64,000 nucleotides of DNA from an uncultured Acetatifactor sp. (lineage in GTDB: Bacteria > Bacillota > Clostridia > Lachnospirales > Lachnospiraceae). Under the pieces are notes generated by a model. The model saw only the letters and a program-made list of their open reading frames with translations. It did not search any database and was not told where the DNA came from. Positions 24,806 through 33,139 of this stretch are shown piece by piece. The stretch lies in NCBI GenBank assembly GCA_910586485.1, contig CAJUIA010000017.1:1-64000 (forward strand), read 5' to 3'. A program made the translations under genes and the position numbers. Each line of letters begins with the position of its first letter. Position 1 is the stretch's first letter.

Positions 24806-25960
24806 TTGATTTACTCGTTTTCAACTGTATTGATGACTGTTTTGACAAGTAATCTTCTGATTGCGGTAATAGTACTCTGTTTCCGCGATCGGAAGATTAT
24901 GTTGTCAATAGGCTATAAGCTGGTGCTTCTTTTCCTGGGGCTGACCATAGTGCGCTTTCTGTTTCCCGTTGAACTGCCCTTCACAAGGAATATGAATTTC
25001 TTTGGACTGCTGGCAGAATTTGTGGTTGCCTTAAGGCATCCATATATCTCCTGGAAATTTATAGAGATTTCCATTGTGGTGCTGCTGGGGGTTGTATGGA
25101 TTTGGGGGACGGTGCGCCGGCTTCGTGATCTGCACGACCGCAAGGAAAAGTTTCGGCATTTTGTGACCAGATACGGAATCAACGTAAGCAATCAGGAGCC
25201 GTATCGAAGCATGATGAAGGAAATCTGCGGCGGGCGTAAGAATCCTCTGTGGGTAGTCATTGTGCCCTATTACGGAACGCCCATGCAGTATGGCACCTTC
25301 CAGCCTTATATTGTTCTTCCTAAGACGTTAGTGCTGTCAAGGGAAGAGCTGTACTGTGTGTTGCGCCATGAGACGGCCCATTATTATCACCGTGATGCCC
25401 TGATTAAGGACATCATTGCTTTTCTGTACGCCGTTTACTGGTGGAATCCATTGTGCAAAATTTTGCAGAATAAGGCAGATATGTTGCTGGAGATGCGCGT
25501 AGATGACAGGCTGATCTGCGGAGATGCGGAAGTGAGAGAGCAATATTGCAGTACGCTGGATGAGATCAGCGCCAAGCTTCAGGGAATTCCTTCTATACCG
25601 GGATCGGTTTCGGCCATTTCCATGGCCGCGCCCTTGGGCGAGGATCTGAAATATCGGCAGGCTATGATGCGACGGAAAAGGAAGCGATCCCAAAGCCTTT
25701 TATTCTGCGGGATGGCTGGACTTGTAGCCGCTTTATACATAGGTTCTTATTGTTTTATTCTGGAGCCGGTCAGCAAGTCATCCAGCGGCATAGATGGCAC
25801 GATTGCTGATGAAAAATTTTATGCTGTTCTTAGAGAGGATGGCAGTTATGACATCTACATTGAGGACTTTTACAGCGAGGGCATACTAAAAGAAGGCCAG
25901 TTTATAGAAAATGTGGAGGATCTGGAATTCTACATGGGAATCTCAATCAGAAGTGAATAA
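24806..25960 (+). CDS. M56-family membrane metalloprotease (BlaR1/MecR1-like, no sensor domain)
   Basis: A 384-residue protein with three N-terminal hydrophobic helices, a cytoplasmic zinc protease segment and a further helix near 305-325 (LLFCGMAGLVAALYIGSYCF). The active site is RHETAHYYHRD, an HExxH motif, followed by NKADMLLEMRVDDRLI, the usual Glu-containing third-ligand region. Classical BlaR1/MecR1 carry a C-terminal penicillin-binding domain of about 250 residues. Here only about 60 outside residues remain, so the signal sensed is probably not a beta-lactam bound covalently. The start is TTG 24806 behind GAGGAAA. The likely substrate is the BlaI encoded upstream. Confidence 0.88.
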   Translation: MIYSFSTVLMTVLTSNLLIAVIVLCFRDRKIMLSIGYKLVLLFLGLTIVRFLFPVELPFTRNMNFFGLLAEFVVALRHPYISWKFIEISIVVLLGVVWIWGTVRRLRDLHDRKEKFRHFVTRYGINVSNQEPYRSMMKEICGGRKNPLWVVIVPYYGTPMQYGTFQPYIVLPKTLVLSREELYCVLRHETAHYYHRDALIKDIIAFLYAVYWWNPLCKILQNKADMLLEMRVDDRLICGDAEVREQYCSTLDEISAKLQGIPSIPGSVSAISMAAPLGEDLKYRQAMMRRKRKRSQSLLFCGMAGLVAALYIGSYCFILEPVSKSSSGIDGTIADEKFYAVLREDGSYDIYIEDFYSEGILKEGQFIENVEDLEFYMGISIRSE

Positions 25961-25995
25961 AGGATAAAAAACAAAATAAAGGTTAAGATTAAAAT

Positions 25996-26030
25996 AAAGG
26001 CGATTTCGGTTTTTGAAAATCGCCTTTTAA
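25996..26030. terminator. Bidirectional terminator between convergent genes
   Basis: AAAGGCGATTT (25996-26006) pairs with AAATCGCCTTT (26017-26027). A-rich on one side and T-rich on the other, it can stop both the M56 gene and the minus-strand peptide gene. Confidence 0.8.
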
Positions 26031-26064
26031 ACGTTTTGAGCTATCGACTTAATTAAACATAAGA

Positions 26065-26319
26065 TCAGCTTATAATATCGCAGACATAAATCCATTCTCC
26101 GGCCCAGCAGTTTTTGGACATGTTATAAAGGCGCTTATATATTTTACCGTCCATAGCAGCATATTTCCATTTAAGGACATCCGACATGGGCATAATTCCC
26201 TCATCCTGAGCAACTGCCGCCTGAGCGGGGAATTCAGCAGCCGGGCTGCACAGAACTGCAAGGGACATACAAGCCGCAAGGCCAAATGTCGCTAATCTGG
26301 TTTTTGTTTTTCTTGTCAT
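26065..26319 (-). CDS. Small secreted peptide precursor
   Basis: An 84-residue protein with a signal peptide: TRKTKTR, hydrophobic LATFGLAACMSLAVLC, likely cut near AQAA. The mature part is about 45-50 residues, with the recognisable Tyr/Trp pattern KWKYAAMDGKIYKRLYN and two Cys near the end (NCWAG and VCD) that could pair. Similar small exported proteins are common in Lachnospiraceae and have no known function. AAAGGAGG lies before the start, spaced rather far from ATG 26319. The mature stretch could be a signalling or wall-associated peptide. The membrane protein upstream on the same strand may be co-transcribed. Confidence 0.65.
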   Translation of the reverse strand: MTRKTKTRLATFGLAACMSLAVLCSPAAEFPAQAAVAQDEGIMPMSDVLKWKYAAMDGKIYKRLYNMSKNCWAGEWIYVCDIIS

Positions 26320-26410
26320 AATGTTTGTAAACCTCCTTTGTTCACTCAAGCTATATCAATATCATAATTATAGCATACAAATATCATAAGTCAACGGGAA
26401 ATTTTACCAA

Positions 26411-26767
26411 TTAATCATTTTCGGTCTGATTTTTGGCAAAATGATCCTTTAGCTTTTGGACCAGGTTGACCCCATGCTCCAGCCGAAAACGGTAGATTAA
26501 TATAGGGATGAAAAGCAGGATCATAACGACAAAGAAACAGATTACTGCATCGGCGATGATGCCTGGCCTTAGCTCGGCGAGGCGCTGTTGGATCACTTCA
26601 GCGGCCTGACCGGGGTATTCCCCTGCCTCTATGCTTTTGATTTTGTAAATTGCAGGCAGGGCGGCGCAGAGAAGAGCCACTGAAAAGTCGTTGCACAAGG
26701 CGTTCAAAATCGTTCTTCGATATGGACGGAGTTGTTTTTTGGTAGATAAGGATGTCTTTTTAGCCAT
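26411..26767 (-). CDS. Small two-helix membrane protein, unknown
   Basis: A 118-residue basic protein. The N-terminus is rich in Lys/Arg (KKQLRPYRR), followed by a helix (DFSVALLCAALPAIYKI), a loop of about 30 residues (EYPGQAAEVIQQRLAEL), a second helix (IIADAVICFFVVMILLFIPI) and a polar tail. I do not recognise a family. GGGAGGG precedes the ATG at good distance. It lies just upstream of the secreted peptide gene on the same strand, so a joint role (immunity, export or sensing) is possible but not supported by motifs. Confidence 0.6.
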   Translation of the reverse strand: MAKKTSLSTKKQLRPYRRTILNALCNDFSVALLCAALPAIYKIKSIEAGEYPGQAAEVIQQRLAELRPGIIADAVICFFVVMILLFIPILIYRFRLEHGVNLVQKLKDHFAKNQTEND

Positions 26768-27223
26768 GTTTCGTACCCTCCCTTAATTAATTGTATGAAT
26801 TATATGCGATAAAAATAGTTTGGTATAAAAGCATTTGGCGGTATAAATTCATAAGGCGTGTAAAGTGATATATTATTATTGTAACATATACAATGCAGAC
26901 TATCAATGAAAATATACGCGTTTTGGCGTTGCAAGAAGACCTGCTGTGATATAAAATAATATTGTTAGCTCTTGATATACAGTAACAGGCAGGAATGAAA
27001 TAAGGTCAGTGGGTGTAAAAAGTATCTTGGCTAATTTTTCTTATTCAAAGGGAGATTAAAATATATGGACATTTGCAAAGCTTACATTCTAAAGCTCTAA
27101 AGCTCACAAGAAATGCTTTAGAAAAAGCTTTGGAGAATCAGATTATTGAACTTATGAGGCAAAAGCTTTCTGTTACGCAGATAGAAATAGCCGGACACAT
27201 AATTTATGTAAATCTTTACATAA
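26768..27223. other. A/T-rich gap with gene debris
   Basis: About 455 bases without a supported gene. The first half is A/T-rich and non-coding. From about 27064 there are fragments readable in different frames, such as ALENQIIELMRQKLSVTQIE, which looks like part of a winged-helix segment. Frames are broken by several stops, so this is decayed sequence connected with the pseudogene that follows. Confidence 0.5.
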
Positions 27224-27604
27224 CATAAGGATTATAGTGCCTGCAACTCTATCCAGATCAGCATATATGAGGATAAAATATACATCTGGAAGGATGGAGA
27301 GATGCCGTCTGAACTGGATTCAACGGAGAAACTGTTTGAAAAGCACTCTTCTAAGCCGTATAATCCTAAGCTGGCAAATGTTTTCTTTAAAAGCGGTATG
27401 ATAGAGGCCTGGGTCAGAGGCTTTGACAAGATAAAAGATGCTTGTGCAAAGTACGATGGACGCCTGCCGGAATACAATATCAGCGCGTCAGGGATTATGG
27501 TGCTTTGTAAGGCGTGTGATAAGTACTTGGATTTGTTGAATGAAGATTCACGTCTTGGTCAAAGTGACCAAGATGATGACCAAGTTGTAATAATGAGAAT
27601 TTAA
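27224..27604 (+). pseudogene. 3' remnant of an AlbA/RecG-like ATP-binding protein gene
   Basis: From 27224 the frame reads HKDYSACNSIQISIYEDKIY and continues through IWKDGEMPSELDSTEKLFEK, then KHSSKPYNPKLANVFFKSGM and RGFDKIKDACAKYDG. This is the GHKL-like C-terminal part of the 'RecG-like/AlbA_2 domain ATP-binding protein' family, in which full proteins are about 400-500 residues. A stop codon at 27221-27223 closes the frame, and the upstream catalytic and DNA-binding part is missing. The gene is therefore truncated and probably dead. An ATG at 27302 could give a 100-residue product, but no ribosome site supports it. The tail after DKYLDLL is unusual. Confidence 0.75.
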
Positions 27605-27711
27605 AAAAATTGTAATTCGCCACCCATATGCAGTAAATTGGATTGAATGAGGGAAAAGATTTCGAGTGAACTCTACAGAAAAAATTAAGGATAAATCAGG
27701 TATTATTTTCC

Positions 27712-27740
27712 TTGTAACAAAAGAGCATTCCTGTTAAACT
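27712..27740 (+). promoter_or_regulatory. Putative promoter of the nonulosonic acid segment
   Basis: TTGTAA (27712-27717) and TAAACT (27735-27740) are 17 bases apart, about 60 bases before the aminotransferase gene. The boxes are imperfect. Confidence 0.4.
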
Positions 27741-27800
27741 ATAGGGCAGGACAAATATGTGAGCTGCGGCTTTCGGGCTGTGGAGGGACAGGAGGATTAA

Positions 27801-29006
27801 ATGGAAGAGCTGGCGATATTTGGCGGCACCCCGGTGAGGGAAAAGCCGATTTATTACGGAAGGCAGTGTATAGAACAGGATGATATAGATGCGGTGGCGG
27901 AGGTATTAAAGAGCGACCTGATTACCTGCGGGCCCAAGGTTCAGGAGCTGGAACAGGAGCTTTGCAGGGTTACCGGAGCCAGGTATGCGGTGGTGGTGGC
28001 CAACGGCACGGCGGCTCTTCATCTGGCGGCTCTGGCTGCCGGCTTTACAGAGGGGGATGAGGTGATTGTCAGTGCCATCACCTTTGCGGCTTCTGCCAAC
28101 TGTGTGCTTTACTGCGGAGCAAAGCCTGTATTTGCGGACATCAGGCCGGATACCTATAATATTGATCCGGAATCCGTGGAGAAGCTGATTACTCCGCGGA
28201 CAAAGGGAATTGTGGCGGTTGATTTTACGGGGCAGTCGGTAGAGCATGACGCGCTCCGGGCGATTTGTGAAAAGCATGGCCTGCTTTTGATTGAGGACGC
28301 AGCCCACGCCATCGGTACAAAATATAAGGGGCAGTCCATCGGCAGCATTGCGGATATGACCTGCTTCAGCTTTCACCCGGTGAAGACCGTTACAGCCGGA
28401 GAGGGCGGGGCCATCACTACCAACGATGAGGGCTTGTACCGCAGGCTGATGCGGGTGCGCACCCACGGTATTACCAGGAATCAGGAGGAGATGGTGCATC
28501 CGACGGATGCTGCCTGGTACAATGAGCAGGTGGAGCTGGGGTATAATTACCGTATGACGGATTTTCAGGCGGCGTTGCTGCTGAATCAGCTGAAAAAGCT
28601 GCCGGCCTTTTCCGCCCGCAGGAAAGAAATTGTGAAGATGTATGACAGGGCGTTTGCAGATCTGCCGGAGATTCTGATTCAGCGGGAAATACCGGAATCG
28701 GATACCACAAGGCATTTGTATATTATCAGGCTGGATTTAAACCGGCTGAAGTGTGACCGAAGGCAGTTCTTTGATGCTCTTTATGCGGAAAATACCTGCC
28801 CTCAGGTGCATTATCTTCCGGTTTACTGGCATTCCTATTATGAAAAGCTGGGATATGAAAGGGGGCTGTGCCCCAATGCGGAAAAGTATTATCAGGAGGT
28901 AATGAGCATTCCCCTTTATTATTCCCTGACCGATGAGGATGTGGCGGATGTGATCCGGGCAGTCAGGAAGGTAACGGCGTATTACAGTCAGAGTGAAGGA
29001 AGGTAA
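27801..29006 (+). CDS. pseC: PseC-like UDP-4-keto sugar aminotransferase
   Basis: A 401-residue PLP enzyme of the DegT/DnrJ/EryC1 family. It should aminate the 4-keto group of a UDP-4-keto-6-deoxy-HexNAc. Signatures are RQCIEQDDIDAVAEVLKSDL, ANGTAALHLAAL, IEDAAHAIGTKYKG and the PLP lysine in FSFHPVKTVTAGEGGAITTN. The start, glycine turns and C-terminal HYLPVYWHSYYEKLGY follow PseC of pseudaminic acid synthesis. A distinguishing test from LegC or PglE-type enzymes was not possible here. The gene leads a long run that includes later pathway steps (GNAT at 30041, PseF, PseI, PseG at 37999-41364). AGGAGG precedes the start. Confidence 0.88.
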   Translation: MEELAIFGGTPVREKPIYYGRQCIEQDDIDAVAEVLKSDLITCGPKVQELEQELCRVTGARYAVVVANGTAALHLAALAAGFTEGDEVIVSAITFAASANCVLYCGAKPVFADIRPDTYNIDPESVEKLITPRTKGIVAVDFTGQSVEHDALRAICEKHGLLLIEDAAHAIGTKYKGQSIGSIADMTCFSFHPVKTVTAGEGGAITTNDEGLYRRLMRVRTHGITRNQEEMVHPTDAAWYNEQVELGYNYRMTDFQAALLLNQLKKLPAFSARRKEIVKMYDRAFADLPEILIQREIPESDTTRHLYIIRLDLNRLKCDRRQFFDALYAENTCPQVHYLPVYWHSYYEKLGYERGLCPNAEKYYQEVMSIPLYYSLTDEDVADVIRAVRKVTAYYSQSEGR

Positions 29007-29103
29007 CCGGCCGCGCGGGAAAACAGACTGGCGGTGTGTGAGAAAAGCGCTTAGAGAGGGCCGGAGGCAGCCCGGACACAGAAAAAGTGAGGTTAGGAGC
29101 CGG

Positions 29104-30039
29104 ATGGACAGGATTGCTGTTTTAATTCCCTGTTATAATGAGGAACAAACCATAGAAAAGGTGGTAGCCGATGTGCGGCGGGAGCTTCCGGAGGCAGCGG
29201 TGTACGTTTATGACAATAATTCCACGGACAGAACGGTGGAGCTTGCCGGGGCGGCCGGGGCAGTGGTCAGGTTTGAGTATGCCCAGGGGAAGGGCAATGT
29301 AATTCGCAGGATGTTCCGGGAGATCGAAGCGGAGTGTTATCTGCTGCTGGACGGGGATGATACTTATCCTGTGGACTGCGCGCGGGCGATGGTGCAGAAG
29401 GTGCTTGAGCATCATGCGGATATGGTGGTGGGAGACAGGCTTTCCTCCACTTATTTTACGGAAAATAAGAGACCCTTTCACAATTTCGGGAACAGCCTGA
29501 TGCGCTTTGGCATCAACAGGCTGTTTCACACGGACATAAAGGACATCATGACAGGCTACCGGGCCTTCAGCTATGAGTTTGTGAAAACCTTTCCCGTCAT
29601 TTCCAAAGGCTTTGAGATTGAAACGGAGATGACCATTCATGCGGTGAATTATCATCTGCAGGTGGAGAATATGGTGGTTGAGTACCGGGACAGGCCCAAG
29701 GGAAGCGTTTCCAAGCTGAATACCTACAGTGACGGGCTGAAGGTGATTCATAAAATGATGCAGCTCTATAAGAATTATAAGCCCCTTCAATTTTTCGGTG
29801 CCATCTGCCTGTTGCTGATTCTGGCGGCATTGATCCTGATGATTCCGATTATTGCGGAATATTTTGATACGGGACTGGTGCCCAGATTTCCTACCCTGAT
29901 TGTCTGCGGCTTTTTGACGCTGGCCGGGATACAATCCTTTTTTGCAGGAATGATTCTGGATGTGCTGGCAGCCAAGGACCGCAGGGATTTTGAATACAGA
30001 ATGAACAAGGTCAGCACAAGGCGGAGGCATGGAGGTTAG
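29104..30039 (+). CDS. GT2 glycosyltransferase with C-terminal TM (DPM1-like)
   Basis: A 311-residue family 2 enzyme. It begins VLIPCYNEEQTIEKVVADVR, has VYVYDNNSTDRTVE, the LLDGDDTYP metal site and the KDIMTGYRAFSYEF segment typical of polyprenyl-phosphate glycosyltransferases. Two hydrophobic helices at the end (about 220-245 and 265-290) anchor it. AGGAG before ATG 29104 fixes the start; the open frame from 28993 has no site. The product would be an undecaprenyl-phosphate-linked sugar used outside by a GT-C partner such as the proteins at 31496 or 34659 (inference). Confidence 0.88.
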   Translation: MDRIAVLIPCYNEEQTIEKVVADVRRELPEAAVYVYDNNSTDRTVELAGAAGAVVRFEYAQGKGNVIRRMFREIEAECYLLLDGDDTYPVDCARAMVQKVLEHHADMVVGDRLSSTYFTENKRPFHNFGNSLMRFGINRLFHTDIKDIMTGYRAFSYEFVKTFPVISKGFEIETEMTIHAVNYHLQVENMVVEYRDRPKGSVSKLNTYSDGLKVIHKMMQLYKNYKPLQFFGAICLLLILAALILMIPIIAEYFDTGLVPRFPTLIVCGFLTLAGIQSFFAGMILDVLAAKDRRDFEYRMNKVSTRRRHGG

Positions 30040-30040
30040 T

Positions 30041-30577
30041 ATGCAGGAATACAAAGACAGCAGTGTGGGCATTTACCTGCGGCTTATGAATCAAAACGAT
30101 ACAGATTTGATTATTGCCTGGCGCAACAGTGAGCCGGTGCGGCGGAATTTTATCTATCAGGTACCTTTTACCAGGCAGGGGCATGAAAACTGGATAAAAA
30201 CCATGATAGAGACGGGAAAGGCAGTGCAGATGATGATTTGTGATCTGACTACGGACAAGCCCTTAGGCTCCGTTTATATCAGAGACATTGACAGGCAGCA
30301 TGGTAAAGCGGAATACGGTATCTTTATCGGGGAGGCGGACGGAAGAGGCCGGGGCGTGGGCACGGCGGCGGCAAGGCTTATGCTGCGGTACTGCTTTGAA
30401 GAAGAAGGCCTGCACCGGGTTTATCTGCGGGCGTTCCCCGAAAATCAACAGGCTGTCCGCAGCTATGAAAAGGCCGGCTTCCTGCGGGAGGGGCTGTTGA
30501 AGGAGGATGTCTGTATAGACGGAAGGTATCGGGATATTCTGTGGATGGCCAGGGTGGACAAGAAGGAGCAAGGATGA
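30041..30577 (+). CDS. GNAT acetyltransferase, PseH-like
   Basis: A 178-residue GCN5-family N-acetyltransferase. It opens YLRLMNQNDTDLIIAWRNSE, similar to RimJ/RimL and PseH-type enzymes. The acetyl-CoA-binding loop is GEADGRGRGVGTAAARLMLR, and FPENQQAVRSYEKAGFLREG is the usual closing motif. Given its place between pseC and pseF, the likely role is acetylation of the 4-amino group of the UDP-4-amino sugar. The start is ATG 30041, with GGAGG at 30032-30036 just inside the previous gene's end; the in-frame ATG 30029 is too early. It overlaps the next gene as ATGA. Confidence 0.85.
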   Translation: MQEYKDSSVGIYLRLMNQNDTDLIIAWRNSEPVRRNFIYQVPFTRQGHENWIKTMIETGKAVQMMICDLTTDKPLGSVYIRDIDRQHGKAEYGIFIGEADGRGRGVGTAAARLMLRYCFEEEGLHRVYLRAFPENQQAVRSYEKAGFLREGLLKEDVCIDGRYRDILWMARVDKKEQG

Positions 30578-31512
30578 AGAAGGTCAGTTTTGTGATTCCC
30601 TGTTACCGTTCGGAGCATACGCTCCCCCATGTGGTGGCGGAGATCAGGGAAAAGATGGAAAGCCTTGAGGGATACGAGTATGATATTTTTCTGGTAAATG
30701 ATTGTTCGCCGGATGATACCCTTGGGACCATAAGAAGGCTGTGCAGTGAATACAAAAATATCAGAGGCATTGATTTTTCAAAAAATTTCGGTCAGCATTC
30801 CGCGCTTATGGCGGGACTGCGGCATTCGGACGGAGATTATGTGGTCTGTCTGGATGACGACGGGCAAACTCCTGCAGATGAGGTGGACCTGCTTTTGGAA
30901 AAGCTGGAGGAAGGGTATGACGCAGTTTATGCAAAGTATGAGCATAAACGACATTCCGCCTTCCGCAATCTGGGGAGCAGGGTGAATGAGCTGATGGCCA
31001 GAACGATGCTGGGAAAGCCGGCCAAGCTGTATGTCTCCAGCTATTTTGCGGTAAAACGGTTTGTGGTGGACGACATGGTGCGGTATGAAAACTCTTACCC
31101 CTATGTAATAGGTCTTGTGCTGCGGGTTACAAGGAATATCACCAATGTGGTGGTACAGCACAGGGAACGGGAGGAAGGATCCTCCGGCTATACGCTGAAA
31201 AAGCTGGTGGGACTTTGGTTCAACGGCTTTACGGCGTTTTCCGTAAAGCCGTTACGGATTGCCACGGCGGTGGGCGCCCTCAGTGCCATGGTGGGCTTTG
31301 TGTACGGAGTGTACACCATTGTGAAACGGCTGCTGAATCCGGATGTGCCGGTGGGCTTCAGCTCCACCATGGCGGCCATCGTGTTTTTCGGCGGAATGAT
31401 TATGCTGATGCTGGGGCTCATCGGCGAGTATATTGGCCGCATTTATATCAGTCTGAATAATTCGCCTCAATATGTGATACGGGAGAAGATTAACTTTGAT
31501 CAAGAGGTTTAA
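30574..31512 (+). CDS. GT2 glycosyltransferase with two C-terminal TM (GtrB-like)
   Basis: A 312-residue enzyme. SFVIPCYRSEHTLPHVVAEI, LVNDCSPDDTLGTIRRL, FGQHSALMAGLRHSDGDYVV, LDDDGQTPADE and the RVNELMARTMLGKP stretch mark the GtrB/ArnC-like group. Two helices near 230-255 and 265-295 (GMIMLMLGLIGEYIGRIYIS) anchor it. It should charge undecaprenyl phosphate with a sugar for outside transfer. It starts on the ATGA overlap with the GNAT gene. The next gene, a multi-pass protein at 31496, overlaps its end and is the probable user of the lipid-linked sugar (inference). Confidence 0.9.
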   Translation: MKKVSFVIPCYRSEHTLPHVVAEIREKMESLEGYEYDIFLVNDCSPDDTLGTIRRLCSEYKNIRGIDFSKNFGQHSALMAGLRHSDGDYVVCLDDDGQTPADEVDLLLEKLEEGYDAVYAKYEHKRHSAFRNLGSRVNELMARTMLGKPAKLYVSSYFAVKRFVVDDMVRYENSYPYVIGLVLRVTRNITNVVVQHREREEGSSGYTLKKLVGLWFNGFTAFSVKPLRIATAVGALSAMVGFVYGVYTIVKRLLNPDVPVGFSSTMAAIVFFGGMIMLMLGLIGEYIGRIYISLNNSPQYVIREKINFDQEV

Positions 31513-33139
31513 GCCATGGTGGCAGCAGGATAAAAGATACAGGACCTTAACCCAGGCATTGCTGCTGGCATTGCTGCCCGTAGTATGCTGCTTTGTCCGC
31601 TGTGCGCTGGACGGTGAGGCCATCAGCGGAGTCTGGCTGCCGGGCAGCCGGTGGAACGACGAGCTGTTTTATTACAAGCAGGTGGAGGGGATTCTGGAAT
31701 TTGGGTATCCTCAGGGGTATTTCGGCTTTAACGAGAGCCATGCCCTGAATCTGTCCTTTGCCTCCTGGAGTCCTGTGATTGTTTTTCCCTGGGTGCTTTG
31801 GGGGCTGATCTTCGGGTGGAATTTGTGGTCGCCCATTGTCTGTAATATTGTTATCACATCTCTGGTCTGCTTTGTCTTTGTCTGGCTGGTCAAGCCTGCC
31901 TGGAAACAGCTGGGCGTACTGGCACTGCTGTTTTCTCTCTATACTCCGTTTACCAGGTATATCCTTTCCGGCATGGCAGAGGTCATCTGCTTTTGTATGC
32001 TGATCCTGTTTTATGGTCTGGCGGTTAATTATTTAAACAGGAGCAGGACCTACAAGCTGGTGCTGCTGTTTATCATGGGAGTACTGATGACGCTGATGCG
32101 GCCATACCTGCTGCTGTTTCTGCTGCTGCCGGCTTATCTGTGGATTCGCAGGAATGGCTGGCGCGGCGCTTTGGGCTCGGCGGCAGTGATCGGGGCGGCT
32201 CTTGGTCTTTATGCCTGTATCAAGCATTATCTGGGGGCAGAATATTTTGAGCCCCTTTATTTTACGGACTGGGTGGATGCCTTTTTTGAGAGGGGCATTT
32301 TCGGGGGACTTCGCTTCTGCCTTGCCAGGCTGTACGGTATGGGCAGAAGCTTTCTGGAGGCCATGGTCAGGGGCATTCGGACGGGGGAACCCATGGGTGC
32401 ATATTTTTGCGGGTATATGCTTATACTTTGCATTCTGGCAGGACAGAGCTTTCTGGACTGGAGAAGGCTGAAAGCGCTTGGCAGGGCTTCGGCGGACAGT
32501 GTGGTGCGGGATGAAGAGGAAGTGGCGGCAAGGCGCAAGCTGCGCAATGGGCTGGTGGTACAGCTGCACCTGGCATTCAGCTTTGCAGCCATGTTTTTCG
32601 CACTGCTGCTGATGTACAAGCTGGAGGCGGGCAGCAGGCATCTGCTGACGTTTATGACGGCCGGAATATTTATGATTGCGCTGATGGACACAAAATATTT
32701 TAAAAAAGCAGTGCTGACGGGGGCCGCCTTTGCCTATTTCTTTTCCTATATGGCGGTGGATCCCCTGTACTATGAGCTGCCCTACCGGCAGGAGAGCGAA
32801 GCCCGGCAGTTTAGCGAATGGGAAGAGCTGTTTGATGCCAGGCTGGAGCTGGAGCGGGAGGCCGGCGTGCCGAATTTTGACAATTCCGTGATCTGGGTCT
32901 ATCAGGATGCGGATCCGGACGGCACCTTAAAACAGACGAAATGGCAGCTTTTGTATGGGCTGCAGGAGGGCTTCGGGATCAGCTGCTGTATGCCGGAATA
33001 TATTCTTGAAAATTTCGGCAGCCTGCAGAGCAAATATCTTGCCACTACTGCCGGAGGCAGGATTGACAGGATGTGCGGGGAAGAAGGATACAGAGAGGTA
33101 GGAAGAGATCAGGAGCTGGTTATTTACCGATTGCGCTGA
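31496..33139 (+). CDS. Multi-pass GT-C-like membrane protein, paralogue 1
   Basis: A 547-residue protein with about ten to eleven hydrophobic helices, then an outside-facing C-terminal part. The first outside loop has RWNDELFYYKQVEGI, with the acidic Asp-Glu pair typical of GT-C transferases that take sugars from polyprenyl phosphate. A conserved SRHLLTFM segment occurs late. The paralogue at 34659 shares NDELFYYKQVEGI and the same general order. No named family is recalled. TTG 31496 lies inside the previous gene with GGAGAAG before it. Its end overlaps the minus-strand SGNH gene by 20 bases, tail to tail. It probably glycosylates a surface polymer or protein. Confidence 0.78.
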   Translation: MIKRFKPWWQQDKRYRTLTQALLLALLPVVCCFVRCALDGEAISGVWLPGSRWNDELFYYKQVEGILEFGYPQGYFGFNESHALNLSFASWSPVIVFPWVLWGLIFGWNLWSPIVCNIVITSLVCFVFVWLVKPAWKQLGVLALLFSLYTPFTRYILSGMAEVICFCMLILFYGLAVNYLNRSRTYKLVLLFIMGVLMTLMRPYLLLFLLLPAYLWIRRNGWRGALGSAAVIGAALGLYACIKHYLGAEYFEPLYFTDWVDAFFERGIFGGLRFCLARLYGMGRSFLEAMVRGIRTGEPMGAYFCGYMLILCILAGQSFLDWRRLKALGRASADSVVRDEEEVAARRKLRNGLVVQLHLAFSFAAMFFALLLMYKLEAGSRHLLTFMTAGIFMIALMDTKYFKKAVLTGAAFAYFFSYMAVDPLYYELPYRQESEARQFSEWEELFDARLELEREAGVPNFDNSVIWVYQDADPDGTLKQTKWQLLYGLQEGFGISCCMPEYILENFGSLQSKYLATTAGGRIDRMCGEEGYREVGRDQELVIYRLR

